Source: Dipylidium caninum
Taxonomy: Eukaryota > Platyhelminthes > Cestoda > Cyclophyllidea > Dipylidiidae
NCBI GenBank assembly: GCA_017562135.1
Contig: QEYB01001370.1
Location: 1 to 16,849, forward strand
Reading direction: 5' to 3'
DNA length: 16,849 nt
In this document: piece by piece, positions 1 to 11,352 of the stretch
Layout of the letters: the number at the start of each line of letters is the position of its first letter
Numbering within the stretch: position 1 is the first letter of the stretch
Made by a program: the position numbers and the translations under genes
Notes under the pieces: model-generated
What the model saw: only the letters and a program-made list of their open reading frames with translations
Databases searched by the model: none
Told to the model about the DNA's origin: nothing

Positions 1-1988
1 GCCACAGGTGAGGAGGTTCAATTTGGTTGAGATGTGGAGCGGGGAGTTGGAGTTACGGAATTTACTGCGGCCCGTGTGAGGCCAAAGGCACACATCAACG
101 CTTCTTTCGGCTCATCCAAGCTACGCTCACGAGGTGATGCACAATGGGCTGGATGATTGCGCCAATTTGGGAGATTTTGCCTATGCCATTTGACAGTGGA
201 GGAGGTCAATGTGAGATGGAGGGGAGATTGAGGACCGGAATACTGCGCCGTGTGAGCGCCAAATGGCACACATTGCAACGCTTCTTCGGCCTCACCAAGC
301 TACGCTCCACCGAGGTGATGCACAATGGGCTGGATAGTTGCGCCAATTTGGAGGATTTTTGCCTATCCCATTTTGACCAGTGGAGGAGGTCAATGTGAGA
401 TGGAGGGGAGATTGAGACGGATACTGCGCTTTGAGGCCAAATGGCACAACATGCAACCGCTTCTTCGGCTCATCCAAGCTACCGGCTCCACCGAGGTGGA
501 TGCACAATGAGGCTGGATGATGAACGCCAATTTGGAGGATTTTTGCCTATGCCATTTGACAGTGGAGGAGTCAATGTGAGATGGAGGTGAGATTTGAGAC
601 CGGATACTGCGCGATTGAGGCAAATGGCACACATGCAACGCGCTTCTTCGCTCATCCAAGCTACGCCCACCAGGTGATGCACAAATGGCGCTGGATGATT
701 GCCAATTTGCGAGATTTTTGCCTATGCCATTTGACAGTGAGGAGGTCAATGTGAGATTGGAGGGGAGATTGAGGACGGATACTGGCCGTGTGAGGCCAAA
801 TGGTACACATGCAAACGCTTATCGGTCATCCAAGCTTGTACGCTCCCACCGAGGTGATGCACAATGGGCTGGATGATGCGCCAATTTGGAGGAATTTTTT
901 GCCATGCCATTTGACAGTGGAGGAGGCAATGTGAGATTGGAGGGGGGAGATTGGAGGACCGGATTACTGCGCCGTGTGAGGGCCAAATGGCACAACATGC
1001 AAACGCTTCTTCGGCTCATCCAAGGCTACGCTCCACCGAGGGTGATGCACAATGGGCTGGATGCATGCGCAATTTGTAGGATTTTTGCCTATGCCATTGA
1101 CAGTGAGGAGGTCAATGTGAAGATGCAGGGGAGATTGAGGACCCGGATTCTGCGCCGTGTGAGGCCAAATGGCACACATGGCACGCTTCTTCGGCTCATC
1201 CAAGCTACGGCCACCGAGTGATGCCATGCACCAATGGCTGATGATGCGCCAATTTGTGAGGATTTCCTATTGACATTGGACAGTGGAGGAGCTCAATGTG
1301 AGATGGAGTGGGAGATTGAGGAACCGGATACTGCGCCGATGTTTCGAGCCACAATGCACCACAGGCAAAACGCTTGCTTCGGCTCATCCCAGCTACGCTC
1401 ACGAGGTGATTGGCCACCAATGGGTGATGATGCGCCAATTTGGAGGATTTTCCTATTGCCATTTGACAGAGGAAGGAGGTCCGGGAGATGTGAGAGGGGA
1501 GATGATTGAGGAGCGGGATACTGCGCGTGTGAGGCCAAATTGGCACACATGCAAGCTTCTTCGGCTCATCCAGAGCTACGGCCTCACCGAGGTGATGCCA
1601 CAATGGGCTTGGATGATCGCCAATTTGGGAGGGATTTTGGCCTATGCCATTTGACAGTGGAGGAGGTCCATGTGAGATGGAGGGGAGATTGAGGACGGAA
1701 CTGCGCCGTTTTGAGGCCAACTGGCACACATTGCAACGCGTTTCTTCGGCCTCATCCAAACGCTTACGCTCCACCGAGGTGATGCCACACAATGGGCTGG
1801 ATTGATGCCGGCCCATATTTGGAGGATTTTGCCTATCCATTGAAACAGTGGGAAGGGAGGTTCAATTGTTGAAGATGGAGGGGAGGATTTGAGACCGCAT
1901 TACTGCGCCGTGTGAGGCCAAATTGGCAAACACAATGCAACGCTTTCTTCGCTCATCGCAACTACGCTCCACCCGAGGTGATGCACAA

Positions 1989-2012
1989 TATAAAATAGAT
2001 TAAAGAAAACAA
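1989..2012. other. AT-rich insertion of about 24 bp inside a monomer
   Basis: Between the conserved GATGCACAA and GGGCTGGATGATGCGCC parts of one monomer lies an extra AT-rich stretch of about 24 bases, made almost only of A and T with a few G. It matches no part of the monomer. There is no target-site duplication or terminal inverted repeat, so it is not recognisable as a mobile element. It sits in the noisy left part and may be a read error or a true small insertion. Confidence 0.5.
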
Positions 2013-2789
2013 AGGGCTGGATGATGCGCCAATTTGGAGATTTTTGCCTAATGCATTTGACAAGTGGAGAGGTCAATGGAGAAGGAGTGGGACGATTGAG
2101 GAACCGGATACTGCGCCGTTCATGAGGCCAACTGCACACATGCAACGCTTCTTCGGCTTCATCCAAGCTACGCTCCCAACCCGAGGTGATGCACAATGGC
2201 TGGTGATGCGCCAATTTTGGAGATTTTTTAGCCTATGCCATTTGACAGTATGAGGAGAGTCAATGTGAGATGAGTTGCGGAGATTGAGGACCGGATACTG
2301 GCCGCCGTGTGAGGCCAAATGGCACACATGCAACGCTTCCTTCGGCTCATCCAAGCTTACGCCTCCACTTGAGGTGATGCACAATGGGCTGGATGATGCG
2401 CCAATTTGGAGGATTTTTGCCTATTGCCATTTGACAGTGGAGGAGGTCAATGTGAGGACCCTGGAGAGGGAGATGAGCGGAGGACCGGATACCTGCTGCG
2501 CCGTGTGAGGGGCTTTCAAATCCACACTATGCAACGCTTCCTTTCGGCTCATCCAAGCTACGCTCCACCGAGCGGTGATTCTGCCCACAATGGGCTGGAT
2601 GATGGCGCGCCAATTTGGAGGATTTTTGCCTATGCCATTTACAGTGGAGGAGCGTCAGTGGAGCGGTGGTGGAGGTGAGATCAATTGAATGAGATGGACC
2701 GGATACTGGGAGTTGGAGGAGCCGGCACACATGTTGCCGTGCGTGAGGCCAAACCCGGCACATGAGGCAACGCTTCTTCGGCTCATCCC

Positions 2790-2968
2790 AAGGCTACCTC
2801 TGGCGTCACCGACCGGCCCGACTCCTGTATAGCACGACTTGTTGCTATTCTATTGAAAACAAGTGTGGGCTAGGATGGATGCGCCCGATTAATTTGTTCA
2901 GTTTTTGATTTTTTGCCTTATTGTCTGCTGCCATTTACCGTAGCGACAGCGTGGAGAAAGTCCAATGT
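2790..2968. other. Strongly disrupted satellite block
   Basis: Upstream (AACGCTTCTTCGGCTCATCC, ending about 2789) and downstream (CAATGTGAGATG, from about 2962) the sequence is ordinary monomer. Between them the core unit has about 100 bases but this block has about 175. Fragments of the monomer are still visible in order: GGGCTAGGATG near 2867, GATTTTTTGCC near 2909, GCCATTTACCG near 2930 and GTGGAGAAAGTCCAATGTGAG near 2951, with unrelated bases between them. The neighbouring landmark intervals are stretched to roughly 278 and 239 bp. It is best read as one or two monomers with heavy insertional noise, not as a separate element. Confidence 0.6.
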
Positions 2969-4189
2969 GAGATGCCTGAGGAGATTGAGGACCGAGTCGA
3001 CCGGATACCGCTTCTTCGGCTCTGCGCGTGCTGACCAAATGGCACACACATGCCAAACGCTTCTTCCGGCTCATCCAAGCTTACGCTCCAGCCGAGGTGA
3101 TGCACAATGGGCTGGATGATGCGCCAATTGGAGGATTTTGCCTATGCCATTTGACAGTGAGAGGAGGTCAAGTGGGAGTGATGAGGAGGGGGAGATTGAG
3201 GACCGGATACTGCGCCCGTGTAGCGCCAAATGGCACACATGCAACGCTTCTTCGGCTCATCCAAGCTACGCTCCACGAGGTGATGCACAATGGCTGGATG
3301 ATGCGCCAATTTGGAGGATTTTTGCCTATGCCATTTGACATGGAGGAGGTCAATGTGAGATGGAGGGGGAGATTGAGGACCGGATACTGCGCCGTGTTGA
3401 TGGCCAAATGGCACACATGCCAACGCTTCTTCGGCTCATCCAAGCTTACGCTCCACCGAGGTGATGCACAATGGCTGGATGATGCGCCAATTTGAGAGGA
3501 TTTTTGCCTATGCCATTTGGGACAGTGGAGAGGTCAATTGAGATGGAGGGGAGATTTGAGGACCGGATACTGCGCCGTGTGAGGGCCAAATGGCACACAT
3601 GCAACGCTTCTTCGGCTCATCCAAGCTACGCTCCACCGAGGTGATGCACAATGGGCTGGATGATGCGCCAATTTGGAGGATTTTTGCTCTATGCCATTTG
3701 ACAGTGGAGGAGGTCAATGTGAGATGGAGGGGGAGATTTGAGGACCGGATACTGCGCCGTGTGAGGCCAAATGGCACACATGCAACGCTTCTTCGGCTCA
3801 TCCAAGCTACGCTCCACCGAGGTGATGCACAATGGGCTGGATGATGCGCCAATTTTGGAGGATTTTTGCCTATGCCATTTGACAGTGGAGGAGGTCAATG
3901 TGAGATGGAGGGGAGATTGAGGACCGGATACTGCGCCGTGTGAGGCCAAATGGCACACATGCAACGCTTCTTCGGCTCATCCAAGCTACGCTTCCACCGA
4001 GGTGATGCACAATGGCTGGATGATGCGCCAATTTGGAGGATTTTTGCCTATGCCATTTGACAGTGGAGGAGGTCAATGTGAGATGGAGGGGGAGATTGAG
4101 GACCGGATACTGCGCCGTGTGAGGCCAAATGGCACACATGCAACGCTTCTTCGGCTCATCCAAGCTACGCTCCACCGAGGTGATGCACA

Positions 4190-4366
4190 ATGGGCTGGAT
4201 GATGCGCCAATTTGGAGGATTTTTGCCTATGCCATTTGACAGTGGAGGAGGTCAATGTGAGATGGAGGGGGAGATTGAGGACCGGATACTGCGCCGTGTG
4301 AGGCAAATGGCACACATGCAACGCTTCTTCGCTCATCCAAGCTACGCTCCACCGAGGTGATGCACA
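4190..4366. repeat. Variant monomer, 177 bp
   Basis: Two single-base deletions relative to the core unit: AGGCAAATGG for AGGCCAAATGG near 4304, and TTCGCTC for TTCGGCTC near 4331. It lies 7 repeats before the next variant unit. Confidence 0.9.
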
Positions 4367-4560
4367 ATGGGCTGGATGATGCGCCAATTTGGAGGATTTT
4401 TGCCTATGCCATTTGACAGTGGAGGAGGTCAATGTGAGATGGAGGGGGAGATTGAGGACCGGATACTGCGCCGTGTGAGGCCAAATGGCACACATGCAAC
4501 GCTTCTTCGGCTCATCCAAGCTACGCTCCACCGAGGTGATGCACAATGGGCTGGATGATG

Positions 4561-4739
4561 CGCCAATTTGGAGGATTTTTGCCTATGCCATTTGACAGTG
4601 GAGGAGGTCAATGTGAGATGGAGGGGGAGATTGAGGACCGGATACTGCGCCGTGTGAGGCCAAATGGCACACATGCAACGCTTCTTCGGCTCATCCAAGC
4701 TACGCTCCACCGAGGTGATGCACAATGGGCTGGATGATG
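4561..4739 (+). repeat. Reference monomer of the 179-bp satellite
   Basis: This copy represents the exact core unit. By hand count it has 58 G, 39 C, 42 A and 40 T, or 54% GC, with clear G-over-C skew on this strand. The G excess sits mainly in the purine-rich segment at about 4599-4640. There are 8 CpG sites against about 12.6 expected from composition (ratio about 0.63), so CpG is only moderately depleted. Two inverted-repeat pairs lie inside: TGCCATTTG (4586-4594) with CAAATGGCA (4661-4669), and TCATCCA (4691-4697) with TGGATGA (4731-4737). The length leaves remainder 2 on division by 3, so no reading frame stays in register from copy to copy, which argues against a protein repeat. The start point chosen for the unit is arbitrary. 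Confidence 0.95.
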
Positions 4740-5440
4740 CGCCAATTTGGAGGATTTTTGCCTATGCCATTTGACAGTGGAGGAGGTCAATGTGAGATGG
4801 AGGGGGAGATTGAGGACCGGATACTGCGCCGTGTGAGGCCAAATGGCACACATGCAACGCTTCTTCGGCTCATCCAAGCTACGCTCCACCGAGGTGATGC
4901 ACAATGGGCTGGATGATGCGCCAATTTGGAGGATTTTTGCCTATGCCATTTGACAGTGGAGGAGGTCAATGTGAGATGGAGGGGGAGATTGAGGACCGGA
5001 TACTGCGCCGTGTGAGGCCAAATGGCACACATGCAACGCTTCTTCGGCTCATCCAAGCTACGCTCCACCGAGGTGATGCACAATGGGCTGGATGATGCGC
5101 CAATTTGGAGGATTTTTGCCTATGCCATTTGACAGTGGAGGAGGTCAATGTGAGATGGAGGGGGAGATTGAGGACCGGATACTGCGCCGTGTGAGGCCAA
5201 ATGGCACACATGCAACGCTTCTTCGGCTCATCCAAGCTACGCTCCACCGAGGTGATGCACAATGGGCTGGATGATGCGCCAATTTGGAGGATTTTTGCCT
5301 ATGCCATTTGACAGTGGAGGAGGTCAATGTGAGATGGAGGGGGAGATTGAGGACCGGATACTGCGCCGTGTGAGGCCAAATGGCACACATGCAACGCTTC
5401 TTCGGCTCATCCAAGCTACGCTCCACCGAGGTGATGCACA

Positions 5441-5620
5441 ATGGGCTGGATGATGCGCCAATTTGGAGGATTTTTGCCTATGCCATTTGACAGTGGAGGA
5501 GGTCAATGTGAGAATGGAGGGGGAGATTGAGGACCGGATACTGCGCCGTGTGAGGCCAAATGGCACACATGCAACGCTTCTTCGGCTCATCCAAGCTACG
5601 CTCCACCGAGGTGATGCACA
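5441..5620. repeat. Variant monomer, 180 bp
   Basis: One inserted A: GAGAATGG for GAGATGG near 5513. The units on either side are unchanged. Confidence 0.9.
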
Positions 5621-7052
5621 ATGGGCTGGATGATGCGCCAATTTGGAGGATTTTTGCCTATGCCATTTGACAGTGGAGGAGGTCAATGTGAGATGGAGGG
5701 GGAGATTGAGGACCGGATACTGCGCCGTGTGAGGCCAAATGGCACACATGCAACGCTTCTTCGGCTCATCCAAGCTACGCTCCACCGAGGTGATGCACAA
5801 TGGGCTGGATGATGCGCCAATTTGGAGGATTTTTGCCTATGCCATTTGACAGTGGAGGAGGTCAATGTGAGATGGAGGGGGAGATTGAGGACCGGATACT
5901 GCGCCGTGTGAGGCCAAATGGCACACATGCAACGCTTCTTCGGCTCATCCAAGCTACGCTCCACCGAGGTGATGCACAATGGGCTGGATGATGCGCCAAT
6001 TTGGAGGATTTTTGCCTATGCCATTTGACAGTGGAGGAGGTCAATGTGAGATGGAGGGGGAGATTGAGGACCGGATACTGCGCCGTGTGAGGCCAAATGG
6101 CACACATGCAACGCTTCTTCGGCTCATCCAAGCTACGCTCCACCGAGGTGATGCACAATGGGCTGGATGATGCGCCAATTTGGAGGATTTTTGCCTATGC
6201 CATTTGACAGTGGAGGAGGTCAATGTGAGATGGAGGGGGAGATTGAGGACCGGATACTGCGCCGTGTGAGGCCAAATGGCACACATGCAACGCTTCTTCG
6301 GCTCATCCAAGCTACGCTCCACCGAGGTGATGCACAATGGGCTGGATGATGCGCCAATTTGGAGGATTTTTGCCTATGCCATTTGACAGTGGAGGAGGTC
6401 AATGTGAGATGGAGGGGGAGATTGAGGACCGGATACTGCGCCGTGTGAGGCCAAATGGCACACATGCAACGCTTCTTCGGCTCATCCAAGCTACGCTCCA
6501 CCGAGGTGATGCACAATGGGCTGGATGATGCGCCAATTTGGAGGATTTTTGCCTATGCCATTTGACAGTGGAGGAGGTCAATGTGAGATGGAGGGGGAGA
6601 TTGAGGACCGGATACTGCGCCGTGTGAGGCCAAATGGCACACATGCAACGCTTCTTCGGCTCATCCAAGCTACGCTCCACCGAGGTGATGCACAATGGGC
6701 TGGATGATGCGCCAATTTGGAGGATTTTTGCCTATGCCATTTGACAGTGGAGGAGGTCAATGTGAGATGGAGGGGGAGATTGAGGACCGGATACTGCGCC
6801 GTGTGAGGCCAAATGGCACACATGCAACGCTTCTTCGGCTCATCCAAGCTACGCTCCACCGAGGTGATGCACAATGGGCTGGATGATGCGCCAATTTGGA
6901 GGATTTTTGCCTATGCCATTTGACAGTGGAGGAGGTCAATGTGAGATGGAGGGGGAGATTGAGGACCGGATACTGCGCCGTGTGAGGCCAAATGGCACAC
7001 ATGCAACGCTTCTTCGGCTCATCCAAGCTACGCTCCACCGAGGTGATGCACA

Positions 7053-7232
7053 ATGGGCTGGATGATGCGCCAATTTGGAGGATTTTTTGCCTATGCATTT
7101 GACAGTGGAGGAGGTCAATGTGAGATGGAGGGGGAGATTGAGGACCGGATACTGCGCCGTGTGAGGCCAAAATGGCACACATGCAACGCTTCTTCGGCTC
7201 ATCCAAGCTACGCTCCACCGAGGTGATGCACA
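7053..7232. repeat. Variant monomer, 180 bp
   Basis: Three changes: the T5 run becomes T6 near 7083, a C is lost in TATGCATTT near 7096, and an A is gained in CCAAAATGG near 7171. It lies 9 repeats after the 5441 variant. Confidence 0.9.
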
Positions 7233-8664
7233 ATGGGCTGGATGATGCGCCAATTTGGAGGATTTTTGCCTATGCCATTTGACAGTGGAGGAGGTCAATG
7301 TGAGATGGAGGGGGAGATTGAGGACCGGATACTGCGCCGTGTGAGGCCAAATGGCACACATGCAACGCTTCTTCGGCTCATCCAAGCTACGCTCCACCGA
7401 GGTGATGCACAATGGGCTGGATGATGCGCCAATTTGGAGGATTTTTGCCTATGCCATTTGACAGTGGAGGAGGTCAATGTGAGATGGAGGGGGAGATTGA
7501 GGACCGGATACTGCGCCGTGTGAGGCCAAATGGCACACATGCAACGCTTCTTCGGCTCATCCAAGCTACGCTCCACCGAGGTGATGCACAATGGGCTGGA
7601 TGATGCGCCAATTTGGAGGATTTTTGCCTATGCCATTTGACAGTGGAGGAGGTCAATGTGAGATGGAGGGGGAGATTGAGGACCGGATACTGCGCCGTGT
7701 GAGGCCAAATGGCACACATGCAACGCTTCTTCGGCTCATCCAAGCTACGCTCCACCGAGGTGATGCACAATGGGCTGGATGATGCGCCAATTTGGAGGAT
7801 TTTTGCCTATGCCATTTGACAGTGGAGGAGGTCAATGTGAGATGGAGGGGGAGATTGAGGACCGGATACTGCGCCGTGTGAGGCCAAATGGCACACATGC
7901 AACGCTTCTTCGGCTCATCCAAGCTACGCTCCACCGAGGTGATGCACAATGGGCTGGATGATGCGCCAATTTGGAGGATTTTTGCCTATGCCATTTGACA
8001 GTGGAGGAGGTCAATGTGAGATGGAGGGGGAGATTGAGGACCGGATACTGCGCCGTGTGAGGCCAAATGGCACACATGCAACGCTTCTTCGGCTCATCCA
8101 AGCTACGCTCCACCGAGGTGATGCACAATGGGCTGGATGATGCGCCAATTTGGAGGATTTTTGCCTATGCCATTTGACAGTGGAGGAGGTCAATGTGAGA
8201 TGGAGGGGGAGATTGAGGACCGGATACTGCGCCGTGTGAGGCCAAATGGCACACATGCAACGCTTCTTCGGCTCATCCAAGCTACGCTCCACCGAGGTGA
8301 TGCACAATGGGCTGGATGATGCGCCAATTTGGAGGATTTTTGCCTATGCCATTTGACAGTGGAGGAGGTCAATGTGAGATGGAGGGGGAGATTGAGGACC
8401 GGATACTGCGCCGTGTGAGGCCAAATGGCACACATGCAACGCTTCTTCGGCTCATCCAAGCTACGCTCCACCGAGGTGATGCACAATGGGCTGGATGATG
8501 CGCCAATTTGGAGGATTTTTGCCTATGCCATTTGACAGTGGAGGAGGTCAATGTGAGATGGAGGGGGAGATTGAGGACCGGATACTGCGCCGTGTGAGGC
8601 CAAATGGCACACATGCAACGCTTCTTCGGCTCATCCAAGCTACGCTCCACCGAGGTGATGCACA

Positions 8665-8844
8665 ATGGGCTGGATGATGCGCCAATTTGGCGGATTTTTG
8701 TCCTATGCCATTTGACAGTGGAGGAGGTCAATGTGAGATGGAGGGGGAGATTGAGGACCGGATACTGCGCCGTGTGAGGCCAAATGGCACACATGCAACG
8801 CTTCTTCGGCTCATCCAAGCTACGCTCCACCGAGGTGATGCACA
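8665..8844. repeat. Variant monomer, 180 bp
   Basis: One substitution (A to C at 8691, TTGGCGG for TTGGAGG) and one inserted T at 8701 (TTTTTGTCC). It lies 9 repeats after the 7053 variant. Confidence 0.9.
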
Positions 8845-9918
8845 ATGGGCTGGATGATGCGCCAATTTGGAGGATTTTTGCCTATGCCATTTGACAGTGG
8901 AGGAGGTCAATGTGAGATGGAGGGGGAGATTGAGGACCGGATACTGCGCCGTGTGAGGCCAAATGGCACACATGCAACGCTTCTTCGGCTCATCCAAGCT
9001 ACGCTCCACCGAGGTGATGCACAATGGGCTGGATGATGCGCCAATTTGGAGGATTTTTGCCTATGCCATTTGACAGTGGAGGAGGTCAATGTGAGATGGA
9101 GGGGGAGATTGAGGACCGGATACTGCGCCGTGTGAGGCCAAATGGCACACATGCAACGCTTCTTCGGCTCATCCAAGCTACGCTCCACCGAGGTGATGCA
9201 CAATGGGCTGGATGATGCGCCAATTTGGAGGATTTTTGCCTATGCCATTTGACAGTGGAGGAGGTCAATGTGAGATGGAGGGGGAGATTGAGGACCGGAT
9301 ACTGCGCCGTGTGAGGCCAAATGGCACACATGCAACGCTTCTTCGGCTCATCCAAGCTACGCTCCACCGAGGTGATGCACAATGGGCTGGATGATGCGCC
9401 AATTTGGAGGATTTTTGCCTATGCCATTTGACAGTGGAGGAGGTCAATGTGAGATGGAGGGGGAGATTGAGGACCGGATACTGCGCCGTGTGAGGCCAAA
9501 TGGCACACATGCAACGCTTCTTCGGCTCATCCAAGCTACGCTCCACCGAGGTGATGCACAATGGGCTGGATGATGCGCCAATTTGGAGGATTTTTGCCTA
9601 TGCCATTTGACAGTGGAGGAGGTCAATGTGAGATGGAGGGGGAGATTGAGGACCGGATACTGCGCCGTGTGAGGCCAAATGGCACACATGCAACGCTTCT
9701 TCGGCTCATCCAAGCTACGCTCCACCGAGGTGATGCACAATGGGCTGGATGATGCGCCAATTTGGAGGATTTTTGCCTATGCCATTTGACAGTGGAGGAG
9801 GTCAATGTGAGATGGAGGGGGAGATTGAGGACCGGATACTGCGCCGTGTGAGGCCAAATGGCACACATGCAACGCTTCTTCGGCTCATCCAAGCTACGCT
9901 CCACCGAGGTGATGCACA

Positions 9919-10098
9919 ATGGGCTGGATGATGCGCCAATTTGGAGGATTTTTTGCCTATGCCATTTGACAGTGGAGGAGGTCAATGTGAGATGGAGGGG
10001 GAGATTGAGGACCGGATACTGCGCCGTGTGAGGCCAAATGGCACACATGCAACGCTTCTTCGGCTCATCCAAGCTACGCTCCACCGAGGTGATGCACA
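9919..10098. repeat. Variant monomer, 180 bp
   Basis: The only change is T5 to T6 at 9949-9954. It lies 7 repeats after the 8665 variant. Confidence 0.9.
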
Positions 10099-11172
10099 AT
10101 GGGCTGGATGATGCGCCAATTTGGAGGATTTTTGCCTATGCCATTTGACAGTGGAGGAGGTCAATGTGAGATGGAGGGGGAGATTGAGGACCGGATACTG
10201 CGCCGTGTGAGGCCAAATGGCACACATGCAACGCTTCTTCGGCTCATCCAAGCTACGCTCCACCGAGGTGATGCACAATGGGCTGGATGATGCGCCAATT
10301 TGGAGGATTTTTGCCTATGCCATTTGACAGTGGAGGAGGTCAATGTGAGATGGAGGGGGAGATTGAGGACCGGATACTGCGCCGTGTGAGGCCAAATGGC
10401 ACACATGCAACGCTTCTTCGGCTCATCCAAGCTACGCTCCACCGAGGTGATGCACAATGGGCTGGATGATGCGCCAATTTGGAGGATTTTTGCCTATGCC
10501 ATTTGACAGTGGAGGAGGTCAATGTGAGATGGAGGGGGAGATTGAGGACCGGATACTGCGCCGTGTGAGGCCAAATGGCACACATGCAACGCTTCTTCGG
10601 CTCATCCAAGCTACGCTCCACCGAGGTGATGCACAATGGGCTGGATGATGCGCCAATTTGGAGGATTTTTGCCTATGCCATTTGACAGTGGAGGAGGTCA
10701 ATGTGAGATGGAGGGGGAGATTGAGGACCGGATACTGCGCCGTGTGAGGCCAAATGGCACACATGCAACGCTTCTTCGGCTCATCCAAGCTACGCTCCAC
10801 CGAGGTGATGCACAATGGGCTGGATGATGCGCCAATTTGGAGGATTTTTGCCTATGCCATTTGACAGTGGAGGAGGTCAATGTGAGATGGAGGGGGAGAT
10901 TGAGGACCGGATACTGCGCCGTGTGAGGCCAAATGGCACACATGCAACGCTTCTTCGGCTCATCCAAGCTACGCTCCACCGAGGTGATGCACAATGGGCT
11001 GGATGATGCGCCAATTTGGAGGATTTTTGCCTATGCCATTTGACAGTGGAGGAGGTCAATGTGAGATGGAGGGGGAGATTGAGGACCGGATACTGCGCCG
11101 TGTGAGGCCAAATGGCACACATGCAACGCTTCTTCGGCTCATCCAAGCTACGCTCCACCGAGGTGATGCACA

Positions 11173-11352
11173 ATGGGCTGGATTGATGCGCCAATTTGGA
11201 GGATTTTTGCCTATGCCATTTGACAGTGGAGGAGGTCAATGTGAGATGGAGGGGGAGATTGAGGACCGGATACTGCGCCGTGTGAGGCCAAATGGCACAC
11301 ATGCAACGCTTCTTCGGCTCATCCAAGCTACGCTCCACCGAGGTGATGCACA
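11173..11352. repeat. Variant monomer, 180 bp
   Basis: One inserted T in GGATTGATGCG near 11183. It removes the stop that normally ends the short plus-strand ORF, so two copies read through as 123 codons. It lies 7 repeats after the 9919 variant. Confidence 0.9.

Larger units (their letters stand above)
1..4366. repeat. Left, indel-rich part of the satellite array
   Basis: Every monomer here can be aligned to the core unit but carries private changes, mostly single-base insertions and deletions, often in short homopolymers. The first full copy (about 135-318) differs from the core at roughly ten places by eye. Copies near 4000 differ at only one or two. The mean landmark spacing is about 193 bp against 179 in the core, so insertions outnumber deletions. 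Substitutions are a minority. This looks like poorly polished single-molecule long-read sequence at a contig edge more than like natural decay, which should be dominated by substitutions. Some real divergence at the array edge cannot be excluded. Confidence 0.85.

Noticed and set aside
1205..1840. Minus-strand 211-codon ORF in the array
   Set aside because: It exists only because random indels in the noisy satellite copies shift frames past stops. Its pieces are the same translated satellite segments seen everywhere else.
4681..4700. CENP-B-box-like sequence CTTCGGCTCATCCAAGC in the monomer
   Set aside because: It matches 7 of the 9 fixed positions of the CENP-B box core, with both mismatches in the CGGG part. 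By rough calculation about half of random 179-bp units would contain a match this good on one strand or the other, so it is not evidence for CENP-B binding.
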